NCBI RefSeq assembly: GCF_008271805.1
Contig: NZ_VSRY01000156.1
Location: forward strand, 10,642-74,542
Reading direction: 5' to 3'
Length of the DNA stretch: 63,901 bases
Source of the DNA: Streptomyces sp. TRM49041
GTDB lineage: Bacteria; Actinomycetota; Actinomycetes; Streptomycetales; Streptomycetaceae
Shown: one piece after another, positions 30,149-38,158 of the stretch
Position numbering within the stretch: the first letter of the stretch is position 1
Layout of the letters: each line of letters starts with the position of its first letter
Position numbers and translations under genes: made by a program
The notes under the pieces: model-generated
Database searches by the model: none
Seen by the model: the letters and a program-made list of their open reading frames with translations, nothing else
Told to the model about the DNA's origin: nothing

Positions 30149-31267
30149 GTGGCTGAGATCCGGATTCCCGCTGACATCAAGCCCGCCGACGGCCGTTTCG
30201 GCGCGGGCCCCTCCAAGGTGCGTACGGAGGCGCTGGACGCCCTGGCCGCCACCGGCACGTCCCTCCTCGGTACCTCGCACCGCCAGGCCCCGGTCAAGAA
30301 CCTGGTCGGTGAGGTCCGCGCGGGCGTACGCGACCTGTTCTCGCTCCCCGAGGGATACGAGGTGATCCTGGGCAACGGCGGCTCCACCGCCTTCTGGGAC
30401 ATCGCGACCCACGGCCTGATCGAGTCGAAGTCGCAGCACCTGTCGTTCGGCGAGTTCTCCTCCAAGTTCGCGAAGGCCGCCAAGCTCGCCCCCTGGCTGG
30501 CCGAGCCGAGCGTCATCTCCTCGGAGCCCGGTACACACCCGGAGCCGCAGGCCGAGGCGGGCGTCGACGTGTACGCCTTCACGCACAACGAGACCTCCAC
30601 CGGTGTCGCCGCGCCCATCAAGCGCGTCGAAGGCGCCGACGAGGGCGCGCTGGTCCTGGTCGACGCCACCTCCGGCGCGGGCGGCCTGCCGGTCGACATC
30701 ACCGAGACCGACGTGTACTACTTCGCGCCGCAGAAGTCCTTCGCCGCGGACGGCGGCCTCTGGATCGGCGTGTTCTCGCCGGCCGCCCTGGAGCGCGCCC
30801 GCGCCGTGCACGCCTCCGGCCGTCACGTCCCCGAGTTCTTCTCGCTGCCGACCGCGATCGACAACTCGCTGAAGAACCAGACGTACAACACCCCGGCCCT
30901 CGCCACCCTCTTCCTGCTCAACGAGCAGCTGAAGTGGATCAACGGCCAGGGCGGCCTGGACTGGGCCGTGCGCCGCACCGCCACCTCCTCGCGCACGCTG
31001 TACGGCTGGGCCGAGGAGTCCAAGTACGCGACGCCGTTCGTCACCGACCCGGCCAAGCGCTCGCAGGTGATCGGCACGATCGACTTCTCGGACGAGATCG
31101 ACGCCGCCGCCGTCGCCAAGGCCCTGCGCGCCAACGGCATCGTCGACACCGAGCCGTACCGCAAGCTGGGCCGCAACCAGCTGCGCGTCGCGATGTTCCC
31201 GGCCGTCGACCCGGCCGACGTCGAGGCGCTGACGGCCTGCGTCGACTACGTGATCGAGAAGCTGTAG
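30149..31267 (+). CDS. serC: Phosphoserine aminotransferase
   Basis: 372 residues of the class V PLP aminotransferases that convert 3-phosphohydroxypyruvate and glutamate to phosphoserine. Visible are RFGAGPSKVR near the start, ILGNGGSTAFWDIATHGLIE, THNETSTGV, LVLVDATSGAGGLPVDI and the PLP-lysine segment FAPQKSFAADGGLW. The C-terminus has FRKLGRNQLRVAMFP-like EPYRKLGRNQLRVAMFP. Full length for actinobacterial SerC. The GTG start at 30149 follows TAGGCT (30136-30141) by seven bases with no Shine-Dalgarno, so the mRNA is probably leaderless. A strong terminator follows. Confidence 0.96.
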   Translation: MAEIRIPADIKPADGRFGAGPSKVRTEALDALAATGTSLLGTSHRQAPVKNLVGEVRAGVRDLFSLPEGYEVILGNGGSTAFWDIATHGLIESKSQHLSFGEFSSKFAKAAKLAPWLAEPSVISSEPGTHPEPQAEAGVDVYAFTHNETSTGVAAPIKRVEGADEGALVLVDATSGAGGLPVDITETDVYYFAPQKSFAADGGLWIGVFSPAALERARAVHASGRHVPEFFSLPTAIDNSLKNQTYNTPALATLFLLNEQLKWINGQGGLDWAVRRTATSSRTLYGWAEESKYATPFVTDPAKRSQVIGTIDFSDEIDAAAVAKALRANGIVDTEPYRKLGRNQLRVAMFPAVDPADVEALTACVDYVIEKL

Positions 31268-31279
31268 CAAGCGGACCAC

Positions 31280-31317
31280 GAGGGGCCCGGTCGCGTTTCG
31301 ACGCGGCCGGGCCCCTC
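31280..31317 (+). terminator. serC terminator hairpin
   Basis: GAGGGGCCCGG (31280-31290) pairs with CCGGGCCCCTC (31307-31317); the stem continues with TCGCG/CGCGG to about 16 pairs, closing a TTTCGA loop. It lies 13 bp after the serC stop. Confidence 0.85.
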
Positions 31318-31481
31318 GCCGTAGCGCGGCCGATAACCGCCCTTTCCACCACCCTCCCTGGTCTCTACCATCCGTAGCGTTCGGACGGAGCGGGTGAAAG
31401 CGGCCCCAACCGTTTGAATATTTGACATGCCCATGCCCTCGGTTGGACCCCCCACTTCGACCGACAACCGAACGGAGTTCC

Positions 31482-32165
31482 ATGTCCGTGAAGCCGTCCA
31501 GAAGACTGTCCAGATGCCTGCTGACCGGCGGTGCCACCGCCGCGCTCGTAGGGTCCACGCTCCTCGCGCCCAGCGCGTCCACGGCCGCCGGCACCGGCAT
31601 CGTGGCACCGCCCGACAAGATCGTCATCGAGATCGCCACGGTCAACGGCTCGGGTTGCCCCGCGGGGACGGCCGCCGTCGCCGTCTCCCCCGACAACACG
31701 GCGTTCACCATCACGTACAGCGAATACCTCGCGCAGGTGGGTCTCGGCGCCAAGCCGACCGACTTCCGCAAGAACTGCCAGCTCAACCTGATCGTGCACG
31801 TCCCGCACGGCTTCACGTACGCCGTCGCCAGCGCCGACTACCGCGGCTACGCACACCTGGAGCCCGGGGCCCGCGCCGTCCAGAAGGCGTCGTACTACTT
31901 CCAGGGCTCCCCCGACACGGCCGCCCGCCAGCACCCCTTCAACGGGCCGTACGACAACAACTGGCAGGCCACCGACCGGACCGACTGGGGACAGCTGGTC
32001 TGGGCGCCCTGCGGTGTGAAGCGCAACTTCAACATCAACACCGAGCTGCGGGTCAGCGCGGGTACCTCCGACCCGACCAAGACGAACAGCTTCATCGCCA
32101 TGGACTCCACGGACGGCGACATCAAGACCATCTACCGGCTGGCCTGGAAGGAATGCAAGCAGTAG
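31482..32165 (+). CDS. Secreted DUF4360-family protein
   Basis: 227 residues: a signal peptide (MSVKPSRRLSRCLLTGGATA..., cleavage likely after ASTAA near residue 37) followed by a DUF4360-like beta-rich domain. Segments include TVNGSGCPAGTAAVAVSPDN, FRKNCQLNLIVHVPHGFTYA, ADYRGYAHLEPGA and WAPCGVKRNFNINTELRV. Three conserved-looking cysteines and the GSGCPAG motif fit the family, whose function is unknown. ATG 31482 has a GGAG just upstream. A perfect 13-bp hairpin follows the gene. Confidence 0.85.
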   Translation: MSVKPSRRLSRCLLTGGATAALVGSTLLAPSASTAAGTGIVAPPDKIVIEIATVNGSGCPAGTAAVAVSPDNTAFTITYSEYLAQVGLGAKPTDFRKNCQLNLIVHVPHGFTYAVASADYRGYAHLEPGARAVQKASYYFQGSPDTAARQHPFNGPYDNNWQATDRTDWGQLVWAPCGVKRNFNINTELRVSAGTSDPTKTNSFIAMDSTDGDIKTIYRLAWKECKQ

Positions 32166-32185
32166 GAGGGACAAGCGGTAGGACC

Positions 32186-32218
32186 GGGTGGGTCCGCGCC
32201 CCCTTCGCGGACCCACCC
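32186..32218 (+). terminator. Perfect 13-bp terminator stem-loop
   Basis: GGGTGGGTCCGCG (32186-32198) pairs with CGCGGACCCACCC (32206-32218) around a 7-base loop, 20 bp after the DUF4360 gene. Confidence 0.85.
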
Positions 32219-32250
32219 CCTCCGGCGACCCTCACACGTACGCTGGCGCG

Positions 32251-32661
32251 ATGAGAGCCTCAGGAACGTTCAAGGTCGTCACCTTCGATCCCACGTCCCT
32301 CGAACCGGACCCGCCGGTCGAGACCGCCGTCCCGGTCACCGTCGCCACGATGGAGAAGCGCTACGAGGGCGAGCTCACCGGCCGCTCCGCCACCCTCTTC
32401 ACCTCCGCCTACGACATGGGCACCGACACCGGCACATACGTCGCCATGGAGTCCTTCGAGGGCACGCTCGGCGGCCGGTCCGGCACCTTCAACTTCGTGC
32501 ACGCCGCCTCCACGACGGCCGGCTCGGGGAACCCCGGCGAGTACTTCACCGTCGTCCCCGGCAGCGGCACCGGCGACCTCGCCGGGATCACCGGCGGGGG
32601 CGGCATGGCCATCGACCCGGACGGCACACACCGGATCCGGTTCGACTACGAGCTGGACTAG
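32251..32661 (+). CDS. DUF3224-family protein
   Basis: 136 residues matching the DUF3224 fold, a small beta-barrel of unknown function: MRASGTFKVVTFDPTSLEPD, then ATMEKRYEGELTGRSATLFT, MESFEGTLGGRSGTFNFVHA, and YFTVVPGSGTGDLAGITGGG near the C-terminus. The ATG at 32251 follows TACGCT by only six bases with no ribosome site, so it may be translated from a leaderless mRNA. Monocistronic by position. Confidence 0.85.
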   Translation: MRASGTFKVVTFDPTSLEPDPPVETAVPVTVATMEKRYEGELTGRSATLFTSAYDMGTDTGTYVAMESFEGTLGGRSGTFNFVHAASTTAGSGNPGEYFTVVPGSGTGDLAGITGGGGMAIDPDGTHRIRFDYELD

Positions 32662-32770
32662 ACGTTGGACTAGGGCGAGCAGATCCGAAGTGATCAGCGG
32701 TGGAACGCGAGGGGAGTGACCGGCCGACCGGGTTCGCGGCCGGGCCCGCTGTCCGTCTGCGCGACTGCGC

Positions 32771-33679
32771 TCAGTGCGGGAAGTGGTGCGGAAGCTCGGT
32801 GGTGAGCGCGGCCACTGCGGGGGAGAGCCAGCGCCGGCGGTGCCGGGCCAGTTGGACGGTGACATCGGTGAGCTGCGGGCCGGCCACCTGCGCCAGGCGG
32901 CCCGCAGCGAGCGCGTCCGCAACATTGGCGCGGGCCAGCAGGCTGAGGCCGAGGCCCGCGGCCACGCAGGACCTGGCGGCCTCCAGACTGCCGAAGCGCG
33001 TGATCCGGGGCGGTTCGCCCTCGGCGGCGGCGAGCAGCCGCTCGATGAAGTGGTCGCTGTACGAGCAGCCCTGCTCGTGCAGGAAGTAGTCCTCCCGGGC
33101 CAGCTCCGCCCATTCGGTGGGCGAGTCGGTGGCCCTGCGGGCGACGGGGTGTTCGGGAGAGCAGACGAGTACCAGCGGCTCGTGGGCCAGCGGGGTGCAC
33201 TCGATGTCGCGGAAAGCCACCTCGTCCTCCAGCAGCAGGGCCAGGTCCAGCTCGCCGGTGCGGAGCGCGGCGACGGCGGTCGCGGTCCCCATCGTGCGCA
33301 GGTCCACCTCGATCCCGGGATGGCTGCGCCGCAGCGCGGCGATGACTCCCGGCAGCCGCGCCGACACCAGCGTCTCGCCGGCCGCGAGCACCACGCGTCC
33401 GGTCACCGGACCGCCCGTGCCACCGGCCGAGGCGGCGACCGCTCGCAGCCGGGATTCGGCCTCCAGCACCGCCTCGGCCTGCGCGAGCACCACGCGTCCG
33501 GCGCCGGTGAGCACCACCCCCCGTGGCAGCCGGTCGAACAGGCGCAGGTCAAGCTCCTTCTCCAGTGCCTGCACATGGGCGGTCACGGTGGACTGGACAA
33601 GGTGCAGGCGTTCCGCGGCCGCGGTGAGGTTCTCGGTCTGGGCGACGGTGGCGAAGGTGCGCAGCAGTCGGATGTCCAT
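32771..33679 (-). CDS. LysR-family transcriptional regulator
   Basis: 302 residues: N-terminal winged helix (MDIRLLRTFATVAQTENLTA, AAERLHLVQSTVTAHVQALE, ELDLRLFDRLPRGVVLTGAG) and a two-lobed effector-binding domain (VVLAAGETLVSARLPGVI..., DLALLLEDEVAFRDIECTPL). ATG 33679 is taken as start because MDIRLLRTF is the usual N-terminus; the frame runs on upstream. It is divergent from the phzF-type gene, across a region with a clear LysR-type operator, so it most likely controls that gene and itself. Confidence 0.9.
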   Translation of the reverse strand: MDIRLLRTFATVAQTENLTAAAERLHLVQSTVTAHVQALEKELDLRLFDRLPRGVVLTGAGRVVLAQAEAVLEAESRLRAVAASAGGTGGPVTGRVVLAAGETLVSARLPGVIAALRRSHPGIEVDLRTMGTATAVAALRTGELDLALLLEDEVAFRDIECTPLAHEPLVLVCSPEHPVARRATDSPTEWAELAREDYFLHEQGCSYSDHFIERLLAAAEGEPPRITRFGSLEAARSCVAAGLGLSLLARANVADALAAGRLAQVAGPQLTDVTVQLARHRRRWLSPAVAALTTELPHHFPH

Positions 33680-33700
33680 GCCGTCGACGATAGCGCCCAG

Positions 33701-33738
33701 CCATCGTGAAAAGCGATGGTAATGATTGAGATCCATCG
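33701..33738. promoter_or_regulatory. LysR-type operator between the divergent genes
   Basis: CCATCG (33701-33706) and CGATGG (33714-33719) form a perfect inverted repeat with a 7-bp AT-rich centre, satisfying T-N11-A. A third half-site CCATCG lies at 33733-33738, one and a half helical turns further towards the phzF-type gene, as expected for an activation site. Confidence 0.7.
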
Positions 33739-33774
33739 TTTGTGCGGATGCCTGTGCGGTGACACGGTAGGGAC

Positions 33775-34668
33775 ATGAGCCTGAAGACACACCCCGAAAC
33801 CCTGCGCTACACGGCCTTCACCACCGACCCCGCCGGCGGCAACCCGGCCGGCGTCGTGCTCGACGCGGCCGCACTGGACGATGCCGCCATGCTCGCGACC
33901 GCCGCCGAAGTCGGCTACTCGGAGACCGCGTTCGTCACCGCCGCGGACCAGACGGCGCGCCGGTTCCGACTGCGCTATTTCAGCCCGCTTGCGGAGGTCG
34001 CCTTCTGCGGCCACGCAACCGTCGCCACCGCGGTGGCCCTGGCCGAGCGGATCGGCCCCGGCCCGCTCGTTTTCGACACGCAGGTGGGTGAGATCGCCCT
34101 GGACACCTCGGCAACGTCCCAAGGTTCCGTGACGGCGACGCTCACCAGCGTCCCCACCCGTTCCCGACCCGCGAGCGATGCGGAGGTGCACACCTCCCTC
34201 GCCGCCCTGCACTGGTCTGTGGAGGACCTTGACCCGGCACTCCCACCGCACGTCGCCTTCGGCGGAAACGAGCACTTGGTCCTGGCCGTGGCCACCCGCG
34301 AGCGTCTCGCGGCCCTCGACTACGACTTCGACGCTCTGGCCGAGGTGATGCACCGTCACGGCTGGACCACGCTTCAGTTGGTCTGGCGTGAGACCCAGGA
34401 GCTCTTCCACGCCCGCGACCCCTTCCCGATCGGCGGTGTCGTCGAGGATCCGGCCACCGGCGCCGCGGCCGCCGCCTTCGGCGGCTACCTGCGCGCCCTC
34501 GGCGCCCTCCCGCCCTCCGGTGCCTTCACCATCCGCCAGGGGGAGGATCTCGGCCGTCCCAGCCTGCTCCGGGTCGAGGCATCCACCACGGACCCGCGTG
34601 TGCGGGTGAGCGGGCAGGCGGTGGCGATCGAGGGTGGAAGCGCGAGCACCGGCGGGGGAGAAGTCTGA
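33775..34668 (+). CDS. PhzF-family isomerase-like protein
   Basis: 297 residues of the PhzF/diaminopimelate-epimerase fold. The family Glu is seen in AEVGYSETAFV, with FSPLAEVAFCGHATVATAVAL following, and the second-half signature VVEDPATGAAAAAFGGYL is present. PhzF proper isomerises DHHA in phenazine synthesis, but most relatives are single genes outside phenazine clusters and act on unknown substrates; no other phz gene is here. ATG 33775 begins MSLKTHPETLRYTAFTTDP. Divergent from, and probably controlled by, the LysR gene. Confidence 0.88.
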   Translation: MSLKTHPETLRYTAFTTDPAGGNPAGVVLDAAALDDAAMLATAAEVGYSETAFVTAADQTARRFRLRYFSPLAEVAFCGHATVATAVALAERIGPGPLVFDTQVGEIALDTSATSQGSVTATLTSVPTRSRPASDAEVHTSLAALHWSVEDLDPALPPHVAFGGNEHLVLAVATRERLAALDYDFDALAEVMHRHGWTTLQLVWRETQELFHARDPFPIGGVVEDPATGAAAAAFGGYLRALGALPPSGAFTIRQGEDLGRPSLLRVEASTTDPRVRVSGQAVAIEGGSASTGGGEV

Positions 34669-34801
34669 GCGAACCGGTGGCGCCGCATGCAGGACTCGTC
34701 CGCCTCGCGGTCGCGCAGGCACTCCTCGGCCACCGCTGGGGCGGACGGCCCCTTCCCACCGCGGCCTGAACGCAACCCGGCGAACCCATGCGGTCACAGC
34801 A

Positions 34802-35869
34802 CTAGCTCGACCGGCCGCCACCACCCGTACCAGCGCCGCCACGGCCGCCGCGCAGTCGCCTGAACCCCAGCAGCAGCGCGGCGCCCAGCGCCACGAGCCC
34901 CACGGCGAGCCCGGACCCGGCGCCCTCGCCGTCTCCACCGTCGCCACCGCCCCCGTCCCCGGGCGAGGCCGCCGCACCCGACGAGCCGGACGGGCGCGGC
35001 GACGGCCCGCCCGTCCCGGCGGGCTCCGCGCCCGTCCCCTCCACCGGCACGCGCACGACCCGGCTCGACTCGCCCTCCGTGCCGAAAAGCAGCGCCGACC
35101 CGTCCGCCGTGTACGTCACCGACTCCGACTGACCCAGGATGGGCGCCCGTACGCGGTCGTCGGCGCCGAGGCGGCCGTTCTTCCACTCGTATCCGCGGGC
35201 GCTGAAGTAGCTGCGCAGCACCAGCCGTGTTCCGTCCGGCGAGAAGGCCCCGTCCGTCACCCAGGGCACCTCGCCGATCCGCCGGAAGACGTTGGTGCCC
35301 TTCGCGGACAGCTTCTCGGGCCCCTCGTACAGCCCGCCGCCGTCCTCGTTCTTGGAGGCGATGTACACGCGCCCGGTCTTGGGGTGCACCATCAGCGCCT
35401 CGGCGTCCCGGGCCCCGTCCTCGTACTTCACGGTGTACTGCGTGGCGTCGACGGTCTGGTCGCCCAGTCGCTTCGGCTCGGGGAAGCGGTAGATCCACAC
35501 ATGGCTCCACGACCCGTCGAGGTTGTCGCCGATATCGCCGACATACACGTTCCCGTCGCTGCCGACGGAGACGGCCTCCATATCGCGGGGCTTGCCGACG
35601 CCGCGCAGGGTGACGGTGGCGACGGTCTCCCCGGTGCGCCCGTCGACCGCGAAGACGCGTGGCTCGTCCTGGTCGTTGTGCGTCCAGTAGACGCCCGGGT
35701 GGGCGCGGCTGGCGGCGAGGCCGCTGGACTCGGTGATGCGCGGGTCCTCGATGGTGAAGCCGTCGCCGTCGTGGTCGTCCGACGCGGCGGGTCCGGCGGG
35801 GGCGAGGAGCAACGCGGCGACGAGGACGCCACCGCCCAGGGCCGTGGAGACCGTACGAAGGGAGACCAT
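34802..35869 (-). CDS. Secreted, C-terminally anchored beta-propeller-like protein
   Basis: 355 residues: signal peptide (MVSLRTVSTALGGGVLVAAL..., cleavage near GPAASDD), a beta-propeller-like body with repeated strand pairs (GVYWTHNDQDEPRVFAVDGR, GNVYVGDIGDNLDGSWSHVW, GAFSPDGTRLVLRSYFS), a Gly/Ser/Pro linker (PSGSSGAAASPGDGGG) and a C-terminal membrane segment LAVGLVALGAALLLGF with Arg-rich end. Such an arrangement puts a propeller on the outer face of the membrane; ligand unknown. Divergent from the GDSL-like gene. Confidence 0.8.
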   Translation of the reverse strand: MVSLRTVSTALGGGVLVAALLLAPAGPAASDDHDGDGFTIEDPRITESSGLAASRAHPGVYWTHNDQDEPRVFAVDGRTGETVATVTLRGVGKPRDMEAVSVGSDGNVYVGDIGDNLDGSWSHVWIYRFPEPKRLGDQTVDATQYTVKYEDGARDAEALMVHPKTGRVYIASKNEDGGGLYEGPEKLSAKGTNVFRRIGEVPWVTDGAFSPDGTRLVLRSYFSARGYEWKNGRLGADDRVRAPILGQSESVTYTADGSALLFGTEGESSRVVRVPVEGTGAEPAGTGGPSPRPSGSSGAAASPGDGGGGDGGDGEGAGSGLAVGLVALGAALLLGFRRLRGGRGGAGTGGGGRSS

Positions 35870-35929
35870 GCCCCCCAGTGTCCATGGTCACGTGGCGTTC
35901 CGAGGCCCCGACCGGCGATGATGGCGCCC

Positions 35930-36622
35930 ATGCGTCCCAGGTTCATGTTCGTCGGCGACTCCATGACCATCGGCTGCGCGGGCGAGTACACCTGGCGGTA
36001 CCGGATGTGGCAGCACCTGAACGCCACCTTCGGCGGCCCGTACGCCATCGTCGGCCCGCGCACGGAGCTGTACGACAAGAGCACCGGCGAGCCGGTCTCC
36101 CAGGCGTACGCCGACCCGGACTTCCCGGCTCGGGCCCGCGCGCACCTGGCGGGCTGGGGCGAGGGCTGGCTGCACATGGCGCCGCTGATCGGCGAGACGG
36201 TCACCCGGACCAAGGCGAACGTACTCCTCGTCTCACTGGGCCTGATCGACCTCGGCTTCTACACGAACAGCGACCAGACCGCCGAGAACGTCCGCGCCTT
36301 CATCGCCGCCGCGCGCGCCGCGAACCCGCACGTCCGGGCGGTCCTGATGCCGGTCGTCCCGAACGTACGGGCCGAGGAGGAGCCGCTGTTCGCGGCGGAG
36401 TGCGCCCGTTTCAACGAGCTGCTGGCGAAGGCGGTCGCCGACCTCGACTCCCCCGCCTCGCCCCTGCTCCTGGCGTCGCCCCCGGTGGGCTACGACCTCG
36501 GCACGGACACGTACGACGGCACCCACCCGGCCCCGTCCGGCGAGCACAAGCTGGCGGCGGCCTTCGCGACGGCCCTTCACCAGGCGTGGGACTGGGGCGG
36601 GCCGTACGTCCCGGCCGCCTGA
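35930..36622 (+). CDS. GDSL/SGNH-like hydrolase
   Basis: 230 residues. The N-terminal block FMFVGDSMTIGCAGEYTWRY carries the catalytic Ser in GDS, and the C-terminal block DTYDGTHPAPSGEHKLA carries the Asp-x-x-His pair of SGNH enzymes. LLVSLGLIDLGFYTNS occupies the block III position but lacks the classical GxND, reading GLID. No signal peptide is visible, so it is probably cytoplasmic. Starts at ATG 35918, 35921 and 35930 are all in frame; none has a good ribosome site. Confidence 0.82.
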   Translation: MRPRFMFVGDSMTIGCAGEYTWRYRMWQHLNATFGGPYAIVGPRTELYDKSTGEPVSQAYADPDFPARARAHLAGWGEGWLHMAPLIGETVTRTKANVLLVSLGLIDLGFYTNSDQTAENVRAFIAAARAANPHVRAVLMPVVPNVRAEEEPLFAAECARFNELLAKAVADLDSPASPLLLASPPVGYDLGTDTYDGTHPAPSGEHKLAAAFATALHQAWDWGGPYVPAA

Positions 36623-36698
36623 GCCCGGCGGCCGCCCCCAGTCGGCGGTCAACGCCCCGCCGTCCGGCGGGTGGTTCCCGCCGCAGGAACGACAAGAG

Positions 36699-36959
36699 TT
36701 CCGGGTGCCGAGGAGCTGGGGACACGGCACTTCGACCGGCTGCCGCGCGGTGCGGTGCCCACCGACACCGGCCGGTGCCTGCTCCCGGACGCCGAGGCCG
36801 TCCTGGACGCGGGCACGGCCGCGGTCCGCCGCCGCTGCCACGAGCGGGGGCGGTCCCGGTACCGCGCTGCTACGGCTCCGCAGACGCTCGCCGTCACCCG
36901 CCGTCCACGCCGTGCACGCCGTCGCCGAGGAACTCGGCCGGTACGTCGCCGCCGGCTGA
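36699..36959 (+). pseudogene. Remnant of a LysR-family regulator gene
   Basis: One frame reads EELGTRHFDRLPRGAVPTDT, then GRCLLPDAEAVLDAGTAAVR, the end of a LysR winged helix and its linker. About 80 bp later another frame reads AVHAVHAVAEELGRYVAAG before a stop, like a LysR C-terminus. The first helix and nearly all of the effector domain are missing and the two pieces are out of frame. Its 3' part is overlapped antisense by the tail of the acetyltransferase gene. Confidence 0.6.
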
Positions 36960-37601
36960 CGCGGGCCGCGAAGAGCGCGACTCCGTCCGCTCCCGCTGCC
37001 CCGTCCGATCCCGCCGATCCCGCCGCTCGTGCCGCTCCCACCCCTCCCTGGTGATCTCGTACTCGACCTCCCCGTGCTCCGACCCCTCGATGGCGTCCGG
37101 CCAGTCGCCGAAGTAGGTGCGTACGTACATCAGCCCGGCCTTCTCCATCACGCGCCGCGAGCCGCTGTTGACCGTCATGGTGTTGGCGGTCACGCGCTCG
37201 ACACCCAGCTCGGTGAAGCCCTTCCGGAGCAGGGCGCGGGCGCCCTCGGTGGCGTACCCGCGCCCCCACGCGACCCTGCGCAGCCGGTATCCGAGCTCGA
37301 CCACCGCCGCGCTGTCGTCGCGGAGCGGCCGGAACTCGAACCACCCGAGGAACGCGCCGGTGTCCGCTTCCTCGGCGGCCCAGTAGCCGTACGTCCCGAT
37401 ACCCGGGTAGTGCCGCGTCAGCCGGGGCAGGTGCTCGCGCCGGACGGTCTCGCGCGGCGTCGGCCGGCCTCCGTCGAGGTACCGCATCACCTCGGGGTCG
37501 CCGTCGAGCTCGACGAGACGGTCCTCGTCGGCGGCGGTGAGGGGGCGGAGCAGCATGCGCTCGGTGGTGAGGAAGGCTCGCGCGGTTCCCTTGTCGTCCA
37601 T
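36894..37601 (-). CDS. GNAT-family N-acetyltransferase
   Basis: 235 residues. Residues about 8-180 form a RimJ/RimL-type acetyltransferase: TERMLLRPLTAADEDRLVEL, VELGYRLRRVAWGRGYATEG with the acetyl-CoA-binding R-G-x-G-x-A, and VTANTMTVNSGSRRVMEKAG. The last 45 residues (RRDRRDRTGQRERTESRSSR...) are a charged tail that runs antisense through the LysR remnant, so the gene may have gained its 3' end when that gene decayed. ATG 37601 has GGGAG ten bases upstream and is preferred over ATG 37610. Substrate unknown. Confidence 0.85.
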   Translation of the reverse strand: MDDKGTARAFLTTERMLLRPLTAADEDRLVELDGDPEVMRYLDGGRPTPRETVRREHLPRLTRHYPGIGTYGYWAAEEADTGAFLGWFEFRPLRDDSAAVVELGYRLRRVAWGRGYATEGARALLRKGFTELGVERVTANTMTVNSGSRRVMEKAGLMYVRTYFGDWPDAIEGSEHGEVEYEITREGWERHERRDRRDRTGQRERTESRSSRPASAGGDVPAEFLGDGVHGVDGG

Positions 37602-37668
37602 CGTTCCCATGCTCCCGATCCTCGGTGCCGTCGGGGCAGGCGTACCACCCGATAACTCCGTATGCGGT

Positions 37669-38076
37669 TCAGACCGCCTCGGTGACGAGGAGATGGAGTA
37701 GGTCCGGCTCCACGTACGGCATTTCAGGCGTCGGGCGTGACCGCCAGTCCAACGGCCACGTCAACCCGTCGAAGGCGGGTACCCCGACGTACGCATCACA
37801 GCCCGCGCCGCGGGTGAGGGCCCGTACGGCCGGCGGCCAGGTGTATGCGGACGCCGTGTGCGGCGGCAGCAGGAAGTACATGTTCCGGTGCCCGGTCGAC
37901 TCCCGGACGATGGGCCCGGCCTGGAAGTCCGTGAAGGTCATCAGCCGGTACGCGACATCCTCCGCGAGCACGCCCGCGATCCGTACGGCGTCGAAGTGAA
38001 CGCCGGCGTGCCGGAGGGCATGGCCGGAGGCCGGTACCCAAGGGGGTGACCCGTCAAGTGGCTTGGGGAGACTCAT
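37669..38076 (-). CDS. Conserved hypothetical protein next to an XRE regulator
   Basis: 135 residues from ATG 38076 (MSLPKPLDGSPPWVPASGHA). It has RHAGVHFDAVRIAGVLAEDV and NMYFLLPPHTASAYTWPPAV; the latter resembles the RMMFFVLPG segment of the prim-pol-type protein at 3050-3724, which suggests, weakly, a distant prim-pol-like fold. No catalytic motif can be assigned. It is divergent from the XRE/DUF397 module across a 7-bp inverted repeat, and similar proteins are common beside such modules in streptomycetes. Confidence 0.7.
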   Translation of the reverse strand: MSLPKPLDGSPPWVPASGHALRHAGVHFDAVRIAGVLAEDVAYRLMTFTDFQAGPIVRESTGHRNMYFLLPPHTASAYTWPPAVRALTRGAGCDAYVGVPAFDGLTWPLDWRSRPTPEMPYVEPDLLHLLVTEAV

Positions 38077-38112
38077 GCGACCAGCCTGCAGGCACGGCTC
38101 TACTGTGACCAG

Positions 38113-38133
38113 CGCCACAGTGTTGTTGTGGCG
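38113..38133. promoter_or_regulatory. Inverted repeat in the XRE divergent promoter
   Basis: CGCCACA (38113-38119) and TGTGGCG (38127-38133) are perfect 7-bp arms around a 7-bp centre, midway between the divergent starts at 38076 and 38159. A good candidate operator for the adjoining XRE protein. Confidence 0.55.
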
Positions 38134-38158
38134 GACTGTGCGATCGGGGAGGACGGAA

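Noticed and set aside
33775..34668. Part of a phenazine biosynthesis cluster
   Set aside because: Only a PhzF-like gene with its LysR regulator is present; no other phz homologue is in the window, and stand-alone PhzF relatives are common.
34669..34801. Possible 34-codon ORF after the PhzF-like gene (GLVRLAVAQALLGHRWGG)
   Set aside because: It has coding-like codons but no start with a ribosome site and no recognisable family; left unannotated.
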